Below are positions 49,503-62,096 of a stretch of DNA of 64,000 nt, in pieces (position 1 is the first letter of the stretch; the number at the start of each line of letters is the position of its first letter). Both the position numbers and the translations under genes were made by a program. Origin of the DNA: Pseudoscleropodium purum (Eukaryota > Streptophyta > Bryopsida > Hypnales > Brachytheciaceae); assembly GCA_963969395.1 (NCBI GenBank), contig OZ017802.1, forward strand, positions 8,806,501 through 8,870,500, given 5' to 3'. Below the pieces are notes generated by a model, which made no database searches, was not told where the DNA came from, and saw only the letters and a program-made list of their open reading frames with translations.

Positions 49503-52500
49503 ATCCGGGAAGAATGCCGGTCACGTATGAGCCGGGGCCGGTATTTTGATATGGTACGCAATACGGGTCTATTAATCTTTAGAGCTCAATTTGGGTTGCA
49601 ACATAGTGTTTTTTGCGTAAGGTAGGAGGTCATTAGAGGATTTCTAGGGTCCAGGAGGGCTGTTCCAAGCAGGTGCGTTGTGAATTTCTCCCCTTTGCAG
49701 TTCCGGGGAATGGCTATTCTAAAAATAAATAAATAATAAATAATAAATAAATATAATCTTGAAATGAAGAAAAAAGTAGAAAAAAAAACTATTTTTTTCG
49801 GACGTGGTAGTCACTGTGCCACATCAACGAGCTACCACGGCCCCCTACAAAGCAATTCTTGCAGTTTGAGAACTCATAGACCTCCCAAGGGGTGAAAAAC
49901 TCTAATACTAAAAAGTGCAGGGGGCTTTCTACTTTAATTGTGAAAGAGTTGAAATATATCGCAATGACAAAAGTTTGTATTCATATTGATCAAAATCCAA
50001 TAATACATGGTACTTCCAATTTGAATATTATTGCATCTCCTACATGTATGCGGAGCTGAAAAAGGACTTTGTGTTTTATTTATATTGTGTTGTATTTGAG
50101 CATGATAAGGCATAAGGTTAAAGTGACATCCAAATGAAATATATGTTAATTATTTTATATTAAATTATTTGATTTGATACCTAAAATTATATAAATTATA
50201 AAATTTTAATTTTTTGAATATCTTTTTAAATTTAAACTTTAGGCTAATTTAATTCAAATGAAATATGGTTTTTTTTATGAAATTCTATATTTTATTAAAC
50301 TACAACTAAACCATATAGTTTTTTAGGAGTAAATTTAGAATAGAAATGTAATTCATTTTTTATGGCCTTAAACTTCAACACATGTAGAAAGTATATATGT
50401 TTAATATTGAGACAATAAGAAATGTACACTTGTAATTGGCACTACCCCAAATGCAACAATTACATATGGATCAAAAAATGTCCAAAAAATTAAATTTATA
50501 ACTTAAGATAAATATAATCAAAATATCAAAGTTGATGAGAGCTTAGTTAGTGCTAGTTTTTGGTACACCTACTTTGAAAATTCATAACATATTCATATAG
50601 TGTCCAAATACTACATACTAAAGTGGGAATTCTATGTGTGTAGGAATCCTATTTCATTTGTCAATCAGATCCTATAAAATAATTTATATTTAATAATAGA
50701 AAGTGGGTTTATTATAATTGCAACTAGTAGTGATTATACAACACTATTAAAAGTGTTACTAGGGTCTTTAAGTATTTGTGGTTTTTTGTACTCGTTTCCA
50801 TGCTTTTTTGTAAGAAGATATTAAACAACTGATCAAAAATCTAAACAATAGTATAGTAAATATTCCAATGACCAAACAAATTTCATTCATGGATTATGCA
50901 TAAAGCATAATTCACTTCAATTGTAAATTATTGCAACAAATCAATTAGTGCATAGTAAAGGGTTCATACTAGGGGAATGGAATATCTACGCTACTCTAAA
51001 ATAATTAACTCTTATAGCTTTTAAATTATTACTTTAAATGATTACATGGAAACTTACTTGCTCCAATCTACTTAAATAAAATTCATAAATTAGTTTGCTT
51101 CATGTTTCAAAACATTTTTCTACCATCATTAGCACTAAAAGAAAAACATGTCTAGCACAACCAACTACTATACAACTAGTTTTCTCTCTATTAGCATCAA
51201 ATCTAATGTAATTGTTTTATGTTGTTGTTTTACAACATTCATACATTATTTAGTTGCAAAGTAGTTATTCTATAGTTGCAAAATATGACTAGGAAATAAC
51301 TAGTATCCTATGCAATTGTTATGCAAGTGTAAAATGACTAGTTGTTTCTTAGTTGTACATTAGTTGTACACGGGTTGTTTCTTAGTTGCTTTCAAAGTTC
51401 ATTCCCAATTTGTCTTATGTCAATTGTCCCATATCAATTGTAAAGAGTACCATTAGATTGAACACATAAGACTCCTAAGTTGTTATAATCATATACAATG
51501 AATTTTTTTGATAGAATTCTAAGATATCTACAATTTGGTAGAAATAAAAAAGCAATTAAAATTCAAGAAATTTTTAAAACTATGTAATTGAATTTTTGAA
51601 ATCTAGAAAGAAGGTAGATTTGAAATTCTAAAATCTAGAAAAAAAGGTAGTTCTAAAATTCTATAATTTGGAAAGAAAGTAGATATGAAATTTTGAAATC
51701 TCCAAATTATTGAGATTAATATTTTAAAATCTACAATCCTACAAGTTGCAAACAAGTTGCACACAAGGATGAAGTTCTTTGCATAGTGTCAGATGACAAA
51801 AAAACTTGCAACTAGTTTACAACTAATGCAGCTTATCCACTGCAACTATAGGCTCTACATTATTACCTAGTTGTAAACGTCCTATGCAACTACGAAACGA
51901 GTTGCACATTGTAGTTGCAAAATCCCTCATTTCCTTCTAATGTAGGCACCTTTCATAAGTTGTAAGAAAAACATTCATTCCGTTAATAATACGACAAAAT
52001 TTCATTAAAATTAATAGCGTGGTGGATCATCAACAAAGGGAAGGAAATGATTTATAGAGCTAATAGCACAGATGGGAGTAGAAATTGTAAGACCTTAAAT
52101 CCTCCATTTGAAGTAGGCCCAATAAATTGGATTTACTCTAGGGAAAAACGTAGGAATTCTTCATTTTACATATAAATTTTTTTGGCAAATTTTGAATTCA
52201 AATTTGCAATTAGAGACTCCAAATTAGATAGGAGAGGTCTAGAATATATCATAGACACAACTCAAAATAGGGGACTTTTTTTTACTTTTATCCTAGAGAA
52301 CCAAAAAATTACCCTATTAGGCCCACTCCAAATAGAGGATTTAACCCTTAAGTATGCGGGCGTCCACTTTTTGGACAATGAACTCTGGACAATGAACAGA
52401 GTGCTTCTAGGAGTTGTATAGTCCAACAAACTTTTCATTCATCCAATGTAATACTTGAACTTTGAAAAGCCAACCTTCCTTAATGACCAAATTCATGAAA

Positions 52501-52600
52501 TTGCAATAAATGATATTTATCTAAACAAATATGAGCCAAAATGTGCAAAAAATTGAAAAAGGATTGAGGCACAGAGGGGTTAACATCCTGCCTGGGAATC
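49503..52600. other. AT-rich intergenic, no gene seen
   Basis: Simple AT-rich sequence with A/T microsatellites (AATA-type around 49725-49755). A stretch at 51150-51930 repeats GTTGCA-like words (AGTTGCAA, TAGTTGTA) many times in scattered order. No gene or RNA was recognised. Confidence 0.5.
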
Positions 52601-52609
52601 CTAGCTTAG

Positions 52610-52790
52610 TGGTGCTCATTATTGTTGATGAAATGCTATTTGCGTCAGATTGATTTGAATATGTATCAGCTCCGCAAGCTAAAGGAAATGTCAAAATGAC
52701 GCAAGAAATATCCCCAATTCAACGGAATTGATGTTGAAACTGAATGAGTAGAAACTGCAGCAGTCAGGGAGCATAGAGCATATCTTTAGT
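52610..52790 (-). pseudogene. Decayed relative of the 19.4-kb fragment
   Basis: On the minus strand this stretch matches 19388-19560 over the final ~110 bp (shared words AATTGG, GAGCTTGC or AGCTTGCGGAGC, GACGCAAA and GCATTTCATC), with several indels and stops. It therefore carries no usable frame. It lies 3' of the second F-box gene. Confidence 0.5.
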
Positions 52791-53152
52791 CAAGCATTTG
52801 AGAAGTTCCTAAACGGTGAGACCTTCTAAAATTTAGAACTGGTAGATGAATCAAGCTAGCATTGACAAATTCTTCAGTAATTTCAGATAGCACTGACAGA
52901 GTCATCAAGTATGCAAATTGCCAATCTTCTCATTTACAAACAACATTTTATTTATTGATCTTTTTCGAGTACATACGTTTGTACCCACGTCCACGCTTGA
53001 GAGCTCCACAAAAAGTGATGCACCCGAGGCTGATCAGAGGTAAACTTCCTGGTCATCATATGGAGTAATAGGAAAGCATCAAATCCGAAAAAGAAATCAT
53101 TCTGACACTGGTAAGCACAAAGTCCAGAGTATGAGTCTGATGGAAAAAAACA

Positions 53153-54562
53153 CTACTTCAAGCGTACTCTGTCGGCCGAACCGTTTGTAAGTTCCAGTTT
53201 CAGGTTGCCCCTGAAACTAGGCTCAAAAAGGAATGTGGGGGGGTTGAAGCTGTAGAAATTCATTTCTCCACTCGCATCCCAAGTTGGCGCACTCAAATCC
53301 CCGGTGCGACTTCCACTTACCATATCGTAAATGACCCCCGTGTGTGCAATGCTGTTGAAAATGCACAACGTACCCTCCCCAAAAGGTAAGCAGGTGTACT
53401 CTGGGTAGATCTGAAGCCCAGACTGACTGCCAACTTTCGTCTCTGACATCACGTTCCTCCACTTCTCGGTTGTACCTTCACCTGAATTTGGGTGCATTGC
53501 GTTCTGAAGAATGTCAATGCGATGCTCAACAGTCCGACGCGGATTATAAGGATTGTGCTCAATCTCAGAAAACACCACAATCTCTCCGTTGATATTGACC
53601 ACTTGCATAATGTTCAAGTTGGATGCAGTCGGCAAAGGGCATGCCAGATCAGGTAACCATTTACCCTCGTCCACACTGTATGCCAGCAGGCCACGGCCAC
53701 GGTCTCCATCCAAAAAGGCCACGCAATACAAAATCCCGTTCATGTAGGCACCATTCTGATGCTCATTCAAGGCAAAGACAGGTCCGGGAACGTCCTCGGT
53801 CACAGTCCACATGGAGGTGCGAGAATCAAACACTTCGGTGATTTTCGAGAGATGCTCGTCACCGGTCCTGGCACTCCCGGCCACGATAATCTTGAAAGAA
53901 TCTCCCGTTGACGCGACCACCATCTGCAATAGCACAGGATTCCGGGGCTGGTTCAGAGGCGGGAGCTCCCTCCACCTTCCGGTCAGGGGATTAAGCACTA
54001 CCATCTTCTCAGGGATCTCCTGAAATGCCAGAGAGGACTGGACTGCAGAGACATAGACACACAGGAGGCCACCAGCTCCACAAATAGAATGGTCTTTGAA
54101 CAAGTTGGTATCCAATTTGGGGAGCATTGCAAACGGCGGTAATTTCATCCAGGTTTGCGTATCCAAGTCATAGCCAGCACATCGCCAAACATTATCATTG
54201 CGAACATAGAAGTGTATCCCTGTGAGCAGTGCCTCTCGAGGCTGCTGGCTTTCTCGGCAACAATTATATCCGTCATCCTCTATGCGGGCTTTGAACAACT
54301 TGGATACTGCTTTCACTTGAAACAAGGTTTTGTAATCGAGTTTGACCAGGATGGAGTCCAAGATTTCGTATGAGAAGTCGCAGAGATTCCTGACGCTTTT
54401 TCTGTCATCAATGTTTTGTGCAGGCCCATCCTCTCTCCGGGTCACTGATGCGACTGAGGTCTCATCCACGGACCAAGGTTTTCTTTCTGGCGCAGCACAG
54501 CTGGTAATTTGGCTTCTGGAGGAATCACTACATCCGACACAAGCAGTTAATCGGTAGTTCAT
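53153..54562 (-). CDS. F-box/kelch-like protein, intronless
   Basis: A single frame of 469 aa runs from the first in-frame ATG (54562); the frame is open nine more codons upstream without an ATG. The N-terminal ~58 residues are polar and probably disordered. The F-box follows at ~60-97 (LCDFSYEILDSILVKLDY, then KAVSKLFKARIED). From residue ~115 on, beta-propeller repeats carry kelch-like signatures: GYDLDTQTWMKLPPF, VLNPLTGRWRELPPL, VFDSRTSMWTV and AYSVDEGKWLPDL. It should act as a substrate adaptor of an SCF ubiquitin ligase in nucleus or cytosol. Codon use and GC content are gene-like across the whole length, with no breaks. It differs in sequence from the F-box protein at 13332-14456, sharing only the domain plan. 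Confidence 0.88.
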   Translation of the reverse strand: MNYRLTACVGCSDSSRSQITSCAAPERKPWSVDETSVASVTRREDGPAQNIDDRKSVRNLCDFSYEILDSILVKLDYKTLFQVKAVSKLFKARIEDDGYNCCRESQQPREALLTGIHFYVRNDNVWRCAGYDLDTQTWMKLPPFAMLPKLDTNLFKDHSICGAGGLLCVYVSAVQSSLAFQEIPEKMVVLNPLTGRWRELPPLNQPRNPVLLQMVVASTGDSFKIIVAGSARTGDEHLSKITEVFDSRTSMWTVTEDVPGPVFALNEHQNGAYMNGILYCVAFLDGDRGRGLLAYSVDEGKWLPDLACPLPTASNLNIMQVVNINGEIVVFSEIEHNPYNPRRTVEHRIDILQNAMHPNSGEGTTEKWRNVMSETKVGSQSGLQIYPEYTCLPFGEGTLCIFNSIAHTGVIYDMVSGSRTGDLSAPTWDASGEMNFYSFNPPTFLFEPSFRGNLKLELTNGSADRVRLK

Positions 54563-54589
54563 TATGTTGGATATGTACCCAGGAATCAA

Positions 54590-56580
54590 CGAGACAGAAA
54601 TTCAGTTGATGCTGAAGAGCTTATGCTATGTACAGAAGCGCTAAAAGGTCATCACAAGAAGAAGAAGACGCACGTATTGACTCCGATTCAATTGAAATCA
54701 ATTGAGAGCAGTTAGTAGTCGAAGGATCGGAACAGAGTCACCAAATGTATAGTCAATCGGGGCGTCTGTTTTCTGAGTTGGTGTCCTATTCATTCTACTG
54801 TACAGTAGTACAGTGACATGCATCGTGAGTTCGTGACACGATTTTCAGGACCTACTGTAAGTCTTGTTTTCGAACACTGTTGCCCTGGTGTCAGAGGCCA
54901 CGTTGTCCTGCCATAAAGACCTCCAACGCAAGGGTACCTCCCGTGAAATAAGGAAGTCGGTATTCCAATACAATACTATGGCACGATTGGCACCTTCCAG
55001 AACAGAAATTCATACCTCTCCCAGATTTTAGACCTTTATGAAACAACATGTATCTCACAACTTTTGGGGGCCAGCAGGGAAATCTACAGAGAAATCTTAG
55101 ATTGCGGTTCATTGCGGTTCATTTAGATTAATACATCCAATGGATGTCCATCAGATCCCATTGTCTATAATTTGCAGATGTTGCTGAGATTTATACATAC
55201 CCTTGCAACACTGGAATTAATGGCGACAGTCAACATGAGATCGATGGATCGGATGGAAGAGAGGAAGGAAGGAACAACGCTTCTCAGAAGTCTGCCAAAC
55301 AGTAGAAACTAACAGAGAACAATGTAGCAAGTACGAATACATGAACATCACAGAATCAGCAAGCGCAATGGCCGGCCTGTACAAACGTATTAGGGTTTAC
55401 GTACACACGTTCCTCAATGAATTTCGAACCAACCTTGAGATCTGCGGATAATCCTGACGCATTTTAAGCAATGCCGCTTGCAATTCCATCCTTTCCTACG
55501 ACACTGCGATGGAAAGAAACTACGAATTTACTGCTTCAGTCACGACACTCCAAAACGGCGCATTGCAAGAAAGTACCGAACTCCAAGATGCATTCCATCA
55601 CTTCTGTCCTGTAGAAAACTAACCGAGACGTATTTTTCATTTCATCAAAGAAACCATGAGTATGTTACCTGAGGGGCTTCCGAGCATCCGATCTGATGAA
55701 GGGCGGAACTGAAATGGGCGCCATCGCAGGAGCAAGCTCGCGAGCGATACTTTCTCCTCAAATTACGTACTTTAGAAATCTTCTTGTCTGCAGCCGCCGA
55801 CTCTCCAGAAAAAATGCGATCGCGATGAGACTGCAATTGCAAATGTTCACAACGGTGCAAACACCCTAAACCGATAACAAAACCTGAAGAAGAAATTTTA
55901 GCCAATGTCGCGTGCACAGCAGCAGCACGTATCTGGAGATCCCAAACTGAATTGAGCAGAAGGGAGCAAAGTTTCACAACAATGCAAACACTCTCTGCCA
56001 ATACAAAACCTAAAAAGAGTTATGTCGATGTTTTTAATTAGCCAATATCGCACGCACATCACTAGCTGAGTAGCGATCAGGAAAACTGCTCAGAGCAAAA
56101 CGAAAGGTATGGAACGAAGGTTGGTCTGCTTAGCTTTGAAAACCGGAAATGTCTGTAAATGGTAAGCTTACAGCCTTCTTTCAGGTGTCGGAGCAGAAGA
56201 GAAATGTCTGTTTCTTCGACAGCACTGATGGAATTCATTGCTCCTACTTCTGTGCTCACTACAGTGGTGGGACTCCGTCGTTCTCCTACACTCAGTCAGT
56301 GAACTCGTTTTGTCTTTTAATGGATAGATAAAAACTCCGGTCTTAAATAAAAACTCCGGTCTTCAAAGAAGGCTAGCGTGAATAAAATGTCTGTTCGTAA
56401 TGATAATGAACCTATGTCCAACGGATCGAAGGGTATTGATGCAAAATTATTCTTCCCTTTCGAGAATAGGCACTCTAGTTCCAAATTTACCAATTTTAAA
56501 GTAACCAAGTTTAGAAAGGAAGTTGGGTATGCATTGTATGTGCAATGGTAAGTGATGGTAAGACAAATATTATTTTATTG
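54590..56580. other. Intergenic region upstream of the second F-box gene
   Basis: This contains the F-box promoter/leader, including the palindromic-looking CTACTGTACAGTAGTACAG around 54798. A 118-codon minus-strand open frame at 55645-56001 partly consists of a ~50-bp internal duplication (GGTTTTGT...GTGTTTGCA) and shows no domain. No confident gene. Confidence 0.4.
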
Positions 56581-56592
56581 GAAGTGGTTGAT

Positions 56593-57069
56593 TTAAATTT
56601 TTTTATTTTTATGTAGGATGATAGATCCAGCATATTGTATGGCAATTGTATTGATTTTTTCAAAAGTGTGTTTCAAAGTTGTTTTAGGTACTTTGAGTTT
56701 AGTTTCAAGGATTTTCATTGATGGAGCATGAGTTGTTCCTCTAGTGCCTGCTGCAATGACAATGAGTGGATCAACATTCCATCCTTGAGCCAGGATGTTA
56801 TTTATTAGTGGTTGATATTTTTGGATTTTATTATCTATTGTTATTTGCGAGAATCTATCATTAGTGTATGTGAATTCTATGAACTGTGTAGTGAGATTGT
56901 TTTTTGGATTAGTTGGTGGATTATTTTGGTAAGGAAGTCCTTTGACACATAGGATGTCCGGTTTTAATCTAGCATTACATTGACATCTTTGTCTTAAGCA
57001 AGAGTAGGATAAAAGCCATGAGGGTATAGTATTTTCTTGTAGATTGTTGTTGAATGTACTTGCATTCAT
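56593..57069 (-). pseudogene. C-terminal PD-(D/E)xK (restriction-like) endonuclease of the LINE
   Basis: The motif series is RLKPDIL (PD), then ~25 residues later FIEFTYTNDR (E-x-T), then NKIQKYQPL (the K..KY helix) and GWNVDPLIVIAAGTRG. This is the conserved order in the restriction-like endonucleases of R2/Dualen-type retrotransposons, which nick target DNA for target-primed reverse transcription. A Cys-rich CLRQRCQC segment precedes the PD motif. The block is open for 158 codons and ends at the TAG at 56593. Confidence 0.65.
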
Positions 57070-57501
57070 TAGAGTATAACATCTTGTATTTTTGTTGGAT
57101 AGAATAAGTTTTCATAATTTCCATACTACTTTGTTATGTCTTTTGACTCTAAGAGCGTGGATATGTTGTTGATTGCATTTTAGAAGTACATAGAGCCATG
57201 TATCTATATCTTATAATCTGCATATAGAGCATGTGATTGATGGAAATCTTTCTATGCCAAAAAATAGTTGTTTTCTAGCATTTCTCATATATTATCCAGT
57301 GCCAAATTTTAACAAGCTTGTTTTTTGTGAATCTGTTATTTCAAGGTTGGACTAGAATTCATTAGAGAGGATGTTATCTATATTAGGATTGAGAGTCCAT
57401 TTGCTAATGTTAGGAAATTTTTGTGCCAATATTTCTAGATTTTTATCGTGATCGTATTTGTTGAGATATGTTTGAAGGCATCTAACCGAGCCTTTATTAG
57501 G

Positions 57502-58290
57502 TCAATGGGCTGGGCCTAGCCATTTATCTTTTTGGTAATAGAATGGTGTAGTGTGCGCAAATTCATAAGATTTTGAGGCAAATTTATAGTCTTTTGTTGT
57601 ACTGTTTTTAGCAAGTTTATCTGCGTATTCATTACCTATAATATTAATATGGGCTTTGATTTTGGAAATCGTTGTAATTTGCATTCTACTCTGAAGCATT
57701 ACTACCATAGATTCTAATATAGTTTTATCTGCATGGTTATGGTGTAATGTAGGGTGTTTTAGTTGTGTGCTAATTACATATGTACAATTTAGGCAGTTGG
57801 TGAATATGTGTGCTAGTTCTTGTGGATATATTGAAGTGATTATTTGTAGTGTTTTATGTATGGCCATTAATTCAACTCTAAAATAAGTTTGTAGCCCAAG
57901 TAGTCTTTTAGAGATTTGGATTTCTTCTTTTTAAGGATTATATATACCATATCTCGCTTTTTTGCATACCCAATATCCATCGACACGTTGTTTAGGTGGT
58001 TTAAATGATCCATCGGTATAATAGCTATATTGTGTTGAGAATTTTAGTTGAGGATTAGTTGTATATGGTAGTAAAGATGGTGTATGTATATTTGTTGGAT
58101 TGTGGTTGGTTTTATATGTGAGTTTATTCCAATTCTTATTTTTGTTCACAATTACATTATTAGATGCGGGAGGAACAATCTGTATGTGGTATTGTAATAT
58201 TTGCATATTTTGGAGGATTGATGTGAGAGTGGTTATTTGGTTGGGAGGGCCAATATTTTGGTTTTGATGGTATGTACAGAAAATGTGCAT
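57502..58290 (-). pseudogene. RNase H domain of the LINE
   Basis: YYTDGSFK supplies the first catalytic Asp, FRVELMAIHKTL the Glu, and KAHINIIGNEYADKLAK the C-terminal His/Asp block. The third acidic position reads IFTNCLNC where FTDS is usual, so Asp is replaced by Asn. Stops around 57868-57930 split the domain in two. Confidence 0.7.
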
Positions 58291-59102
58291 TGCAAGGGGT
58301 TCAGTAAGTGGTCTTTTGTTTACCTCCAGGGGGATTGTTGAATCTTTATAAGTAAATGTGTCTGCAACAAAATGGACAATAACATGTGTATGTTCAAATG
58401 GTCCAATGTATGGGGAAAAATTTTGGTACCAATTTATATTTCGTATGACTAATATGGTCGATGTGTCTTGATCATGTTTTGTTGCTAGTCTTGCCCAATG
58501 TAATGCTTATTGGGCTGCCTCTTCATTGTGCGGGTGTGCAAAACCTATACCTTTCCATTTGTAATCGAAGGCTTTGCCAAGTGAGCCAAACATTTTGTCT
58601 CTTTCAAATTGTGAGTAAAATTGTGTGATTTATGTAGAACAAGTGATTGGTGAAGAGAAATATGAATGTGATATGTTGAATGTTGTTGTTATGGAATCTA
58701 GGATATTTTGAGGGAGGGTATGTTGTGATGTTCTAAATGGATATTTGTTGGATTTTTTATATTTGTATCTTTGGTAGAGCCATATGACTTCTGTTTCAAA
58801 TGGTTGTGTAGGTGGTACTAAGCTATGTGTGTTATTTATGGCAATGTGATATTGTTTCCATAGCCATTTTTATCTAATAGTTGAAATAGTTATGAAGTAT
58901 TTACCTAGGTGTAGATGTGTTTGTTCATTTTGTGTTATTATGGTGTGTGTGTATTTATTACTATGTCTTTTTCTGAGTTGCATTCGATAGTGGAGATAGT
59001 TGTAAGTGGAATTATTATTGGAGGTGGAATGAATCGCGTATCTTTTGATTGCTCATGGTTAAAGTTCAATGTGATGATGTCACTGTAGTGTTTGTGCTGT
59101 TG

Positions 59103-59740
59103 TTATATGTAATATTGTGTTAATAAATTAATGTTGTGTGCTTTTACTATTGGTTGATTGAAGGGAAAAAGCTCTCTTTGTGGCATCCATTTAGTATAAG
59201 TTGTGTTATCTGGCACTATCCAATGACATAGATATGTATTGTAAATTTTTGAAATTTTGTATGTGTCATTTGTTTCTTTTGTTTTATGGTTTGTTATTTT
59301 ATATATAGGAAATGTTGTTAAGTTGTTTTGGATGTTTGAAGGTGGGTTTTCTTGACGTATTATTTGTGGTGGTTCTAGGTGTGGAGGGTTGGCTAAGGTT
59401 CTTGGGTTTAGATCTTGGTTGTTTGATATATATTGTGTTTGAGAGTATGTGGTGCTATGTATCTTTGGCAAGGGTTTGAACATTCAAAGGTACATTGTGG
59501 GTGGCAAAAAAGTTGTTCTGCTATGTGTAAAGCACTTCTTTCTATTTTAGTTGGGGTTTTATAGTATATTTTGAAGTCTTCTTGTGACATGAGATTTGTG
59601 TCATTAGGGAGTGTAATGTGTTTTATTTTATATATATTATGTAATAAGAATTTGTGTATCATTTTAATAGAGTGCTTTTGATTTAAATGGGATAAAATGA
59701 TAGTAGCTTGCGACATCCATTCTTTTTCAAGTTTTGTCAT
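59103..59740 (-). pseudogene. Linker / thumb region of the LINE
   Basis: Two overlapping frames (59740-59408 and 59483-59103) cover a polar region with a Cys/His patch (LFCHPQCTFECSNPCQRY) reminiscent of a zinc knuckle. No other domain is visible. The frame change near 59450 is a disabling shift. Confidence 0.5.
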
Positions 59741-59843
59741 ATGTAGTTGGAAGCTTTCTTTTATGCTTTTGAGGTGGATTCCTGCTTCATGTTTTAGTAG
59801 AAATAGAGTTCTTGTTATAGGTGATTGGATACAGTTTTGTGTT

Positions 59844-61531
59844 TTAATTCCGGGGGATGTTTTTTGTGCTTCTATATTTGGCTAAAATGTGGTGGATGAG
59901 TCCTTTATATATTATTTCTAGTCTTCCTGGATCATTTAGGGCATTTTGAAGTTGTTTGCTGATGCAACATAAATATGCATTTTTGAATGAAAAGGCTTTT
60001 AGGCCAAAAAATTCATGTGGGAGTTGTGCTATTACATTTGCAGTGCATTTTGGTAATCTACATATTGTTTTTTGGATTCCAATGATCTTTTTATCTAGTT
60101 TTTTAATTGTTGGTAGAGAGTATGGAACTGCATGGTAGCTATAGGCTATGCTAGCTCTTATTACGGTATCAACCATGTTGATTTTTTGTTTTATTGTGGC
60201 TGGACAATTTGTGAGTTGTACGCATTGGTCTGTTACTTTTTTAGTGGTAATATGGGTTTGCATTTTCCATTTTAGTGATGGTACTAGGTGTACACCTAAA
60301 TATGTGTAGGGTTCATTTTGGTGTAAAATTGGTATTGGTTGATTTCAATAGCTAATATTCATTATTTGTATTTGGGTCTTAAAAGTGTTAGGTTTTGTTT
60401 TTGATTTATTTGGACATCTTGTGATTGCACATTTGGGTACACCTAAGTCCATTCGAGACCATTCACAAAATTTATCTAGTTTGTTAAGTTGATTTTGAAG
60501 TGATGTAAGTTTGTTTGATGTAGTTGCTAGGTCATCTACGTATGCTGCAGAGCTGATAGTTATTTTTGATGTACCAAATGTATAACCATTATTACCTTGT
60601 TGGAGCCATTTGAGTAGTGGTTCTAAAAAGATAAAAAAAAGGTAGGGGCTTAGGGTGTCTCCTTGAATGGTACCTCTTTGTATTGGTATTGGTTTAGTGT
60701 TTCCAAAGTGTTCATCCATAAATATTGTGTTGGAATTTGAATAGATTTTTCTTATTAATGCTACAGTATCTTTTGGATATCCAAGATCTATCATAATGGC
60801 AAGGAGTCTTGCATGGTCTATGGATCCAAATGTGTTTCTAAAGTCTATGTATAGTATATAAATGTCTTGGTTTGTAAATCATATGTCTTCCAGAGTTGCT
60901 ATGAAAAGTTGAAGCTATCGTGATGTACTTCTTTCTCTTCTGAATCCCTCTTGGCTATCATGAGGATTTGGTGTTTTTCGCCATATTTTGAGAGGATTAG
61001 TGTTATAGTATTAGTAACGAATTTATATATAGTATTTGCAAGTGCTATAGGTCTATGATTTGATAGTTGAGAAGGATTTCTTTTTTTGTAGAGTAATATA
61101 GTTGTATTAGTTTTCCATGATGCTAGGATTTTTTTTTGTTTGTAGCATTGTTTAAGAAATAAGAAAAGTAAATTATAAAAGCATTGAGGCATATTTTTTA
61201 GGATTATATTGGGGATTATGTCTAGGCCCAGTGTTTTGTTACTGGCTAGGTTTTTTAAGCGAATGTCATATGTTTCTTTGTTCAAGTAGCTATGTAAAGG
61301 GAATTTAGGGGTTCTTCTTTTATCTATGACAAAACCATTTAAGTCATGCCATGGATATTGCCTTACTTTGTACGTACATTGTGGTGAATGTTCTGGTAAA
61401 TGATGACATGTTGGGACTATTGGTTTCTTACTAATTAATTGTTGAATGTGTATTTCATTGGCTATGTCATCTAGGTTTGTTAGTAGGTTATTGTGTCTAT
61501 TCATAATGCAATCTAGTGGAGGTGTATTCAT
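59844..61531 (-). pseudogene. Reverse transcriptase of the LINE
   Basis: Motifs are in order: TLGLDIIPNIILKNMP, then LLYKKRNPSQLSNHRPIAL (motifs 1-2), QRGTIQGDTLSPYLFF (motif B), AAYVDDLA (catalytic YVDD) and the thumb-like KLDKKIIGIQKTICRLP. Breaks occur at about 60795-60898 and 60264-60344. Non-LTR RT by motif spacing. Confidence 0.85.
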
Positions 61532-61541
61532 ATTTTTGAAT

Positions 61542-61569
61542 ACTTATTTATTTATTTATTTATTTATTT
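61542..61569. repeat. (TTTA)n microsatellite inside the LINE
   Basis: About seven TTTA units lie between the endonuclease and RT blocks, immediately 5' of the RT block on the minus strand. They may be a post-insertion expansion. Confidence 0.9.
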
Positions 61570-62096
61570 GGAACTTTTTTCATATAATTGTCTATATTTC
61601 AAGATTGCTTTTTTGATACAACTTTGTGTATATTGTGTAGTAATCTTGCAGGCTTGTATATTTGCATTTTTGGTTAAGTTGGCTAGTGTTTTAATCCATT
61701 CTTATTGGTTGGGTTCTTGTAATGGAGGTCGTGGGATGTATACATGGGTGTGATTTTAAAGTTCTTCTATTATTGGATGAGTTGTCTAATTTGTGTTATT
61801 TTTTTGTTATATATATTGCTTTTCTAAACAAATGGTATGTAGAGAGGTGGGTTTTCTATTTTTTTTTGTATTTTTTTTGGTAAAAAACATCCTTGTTGTG
61901 ATATAAGGTTTGTTAGTTGAGGAAGTGGAGGTGTGCTGCAATTTTCAAGTATTTTATTAGATATACTATGTGTGAGGTGATCTAAAGTGGTGCATGCTCT
62001 ATGCCATTGATAATTTGTTATGTGTTCATTATTGAGAATTTTGGTGAGTTCGTTTATTTGTAATATATGTTCTTCGAAAAATTGTGTTTTAAATTT

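Noticed and set aside
55645..56001. 118-codon minus-strand frame
   Set aside because: Built partly on a short internal duplication, no domain, no splice partner; left as intergenic.
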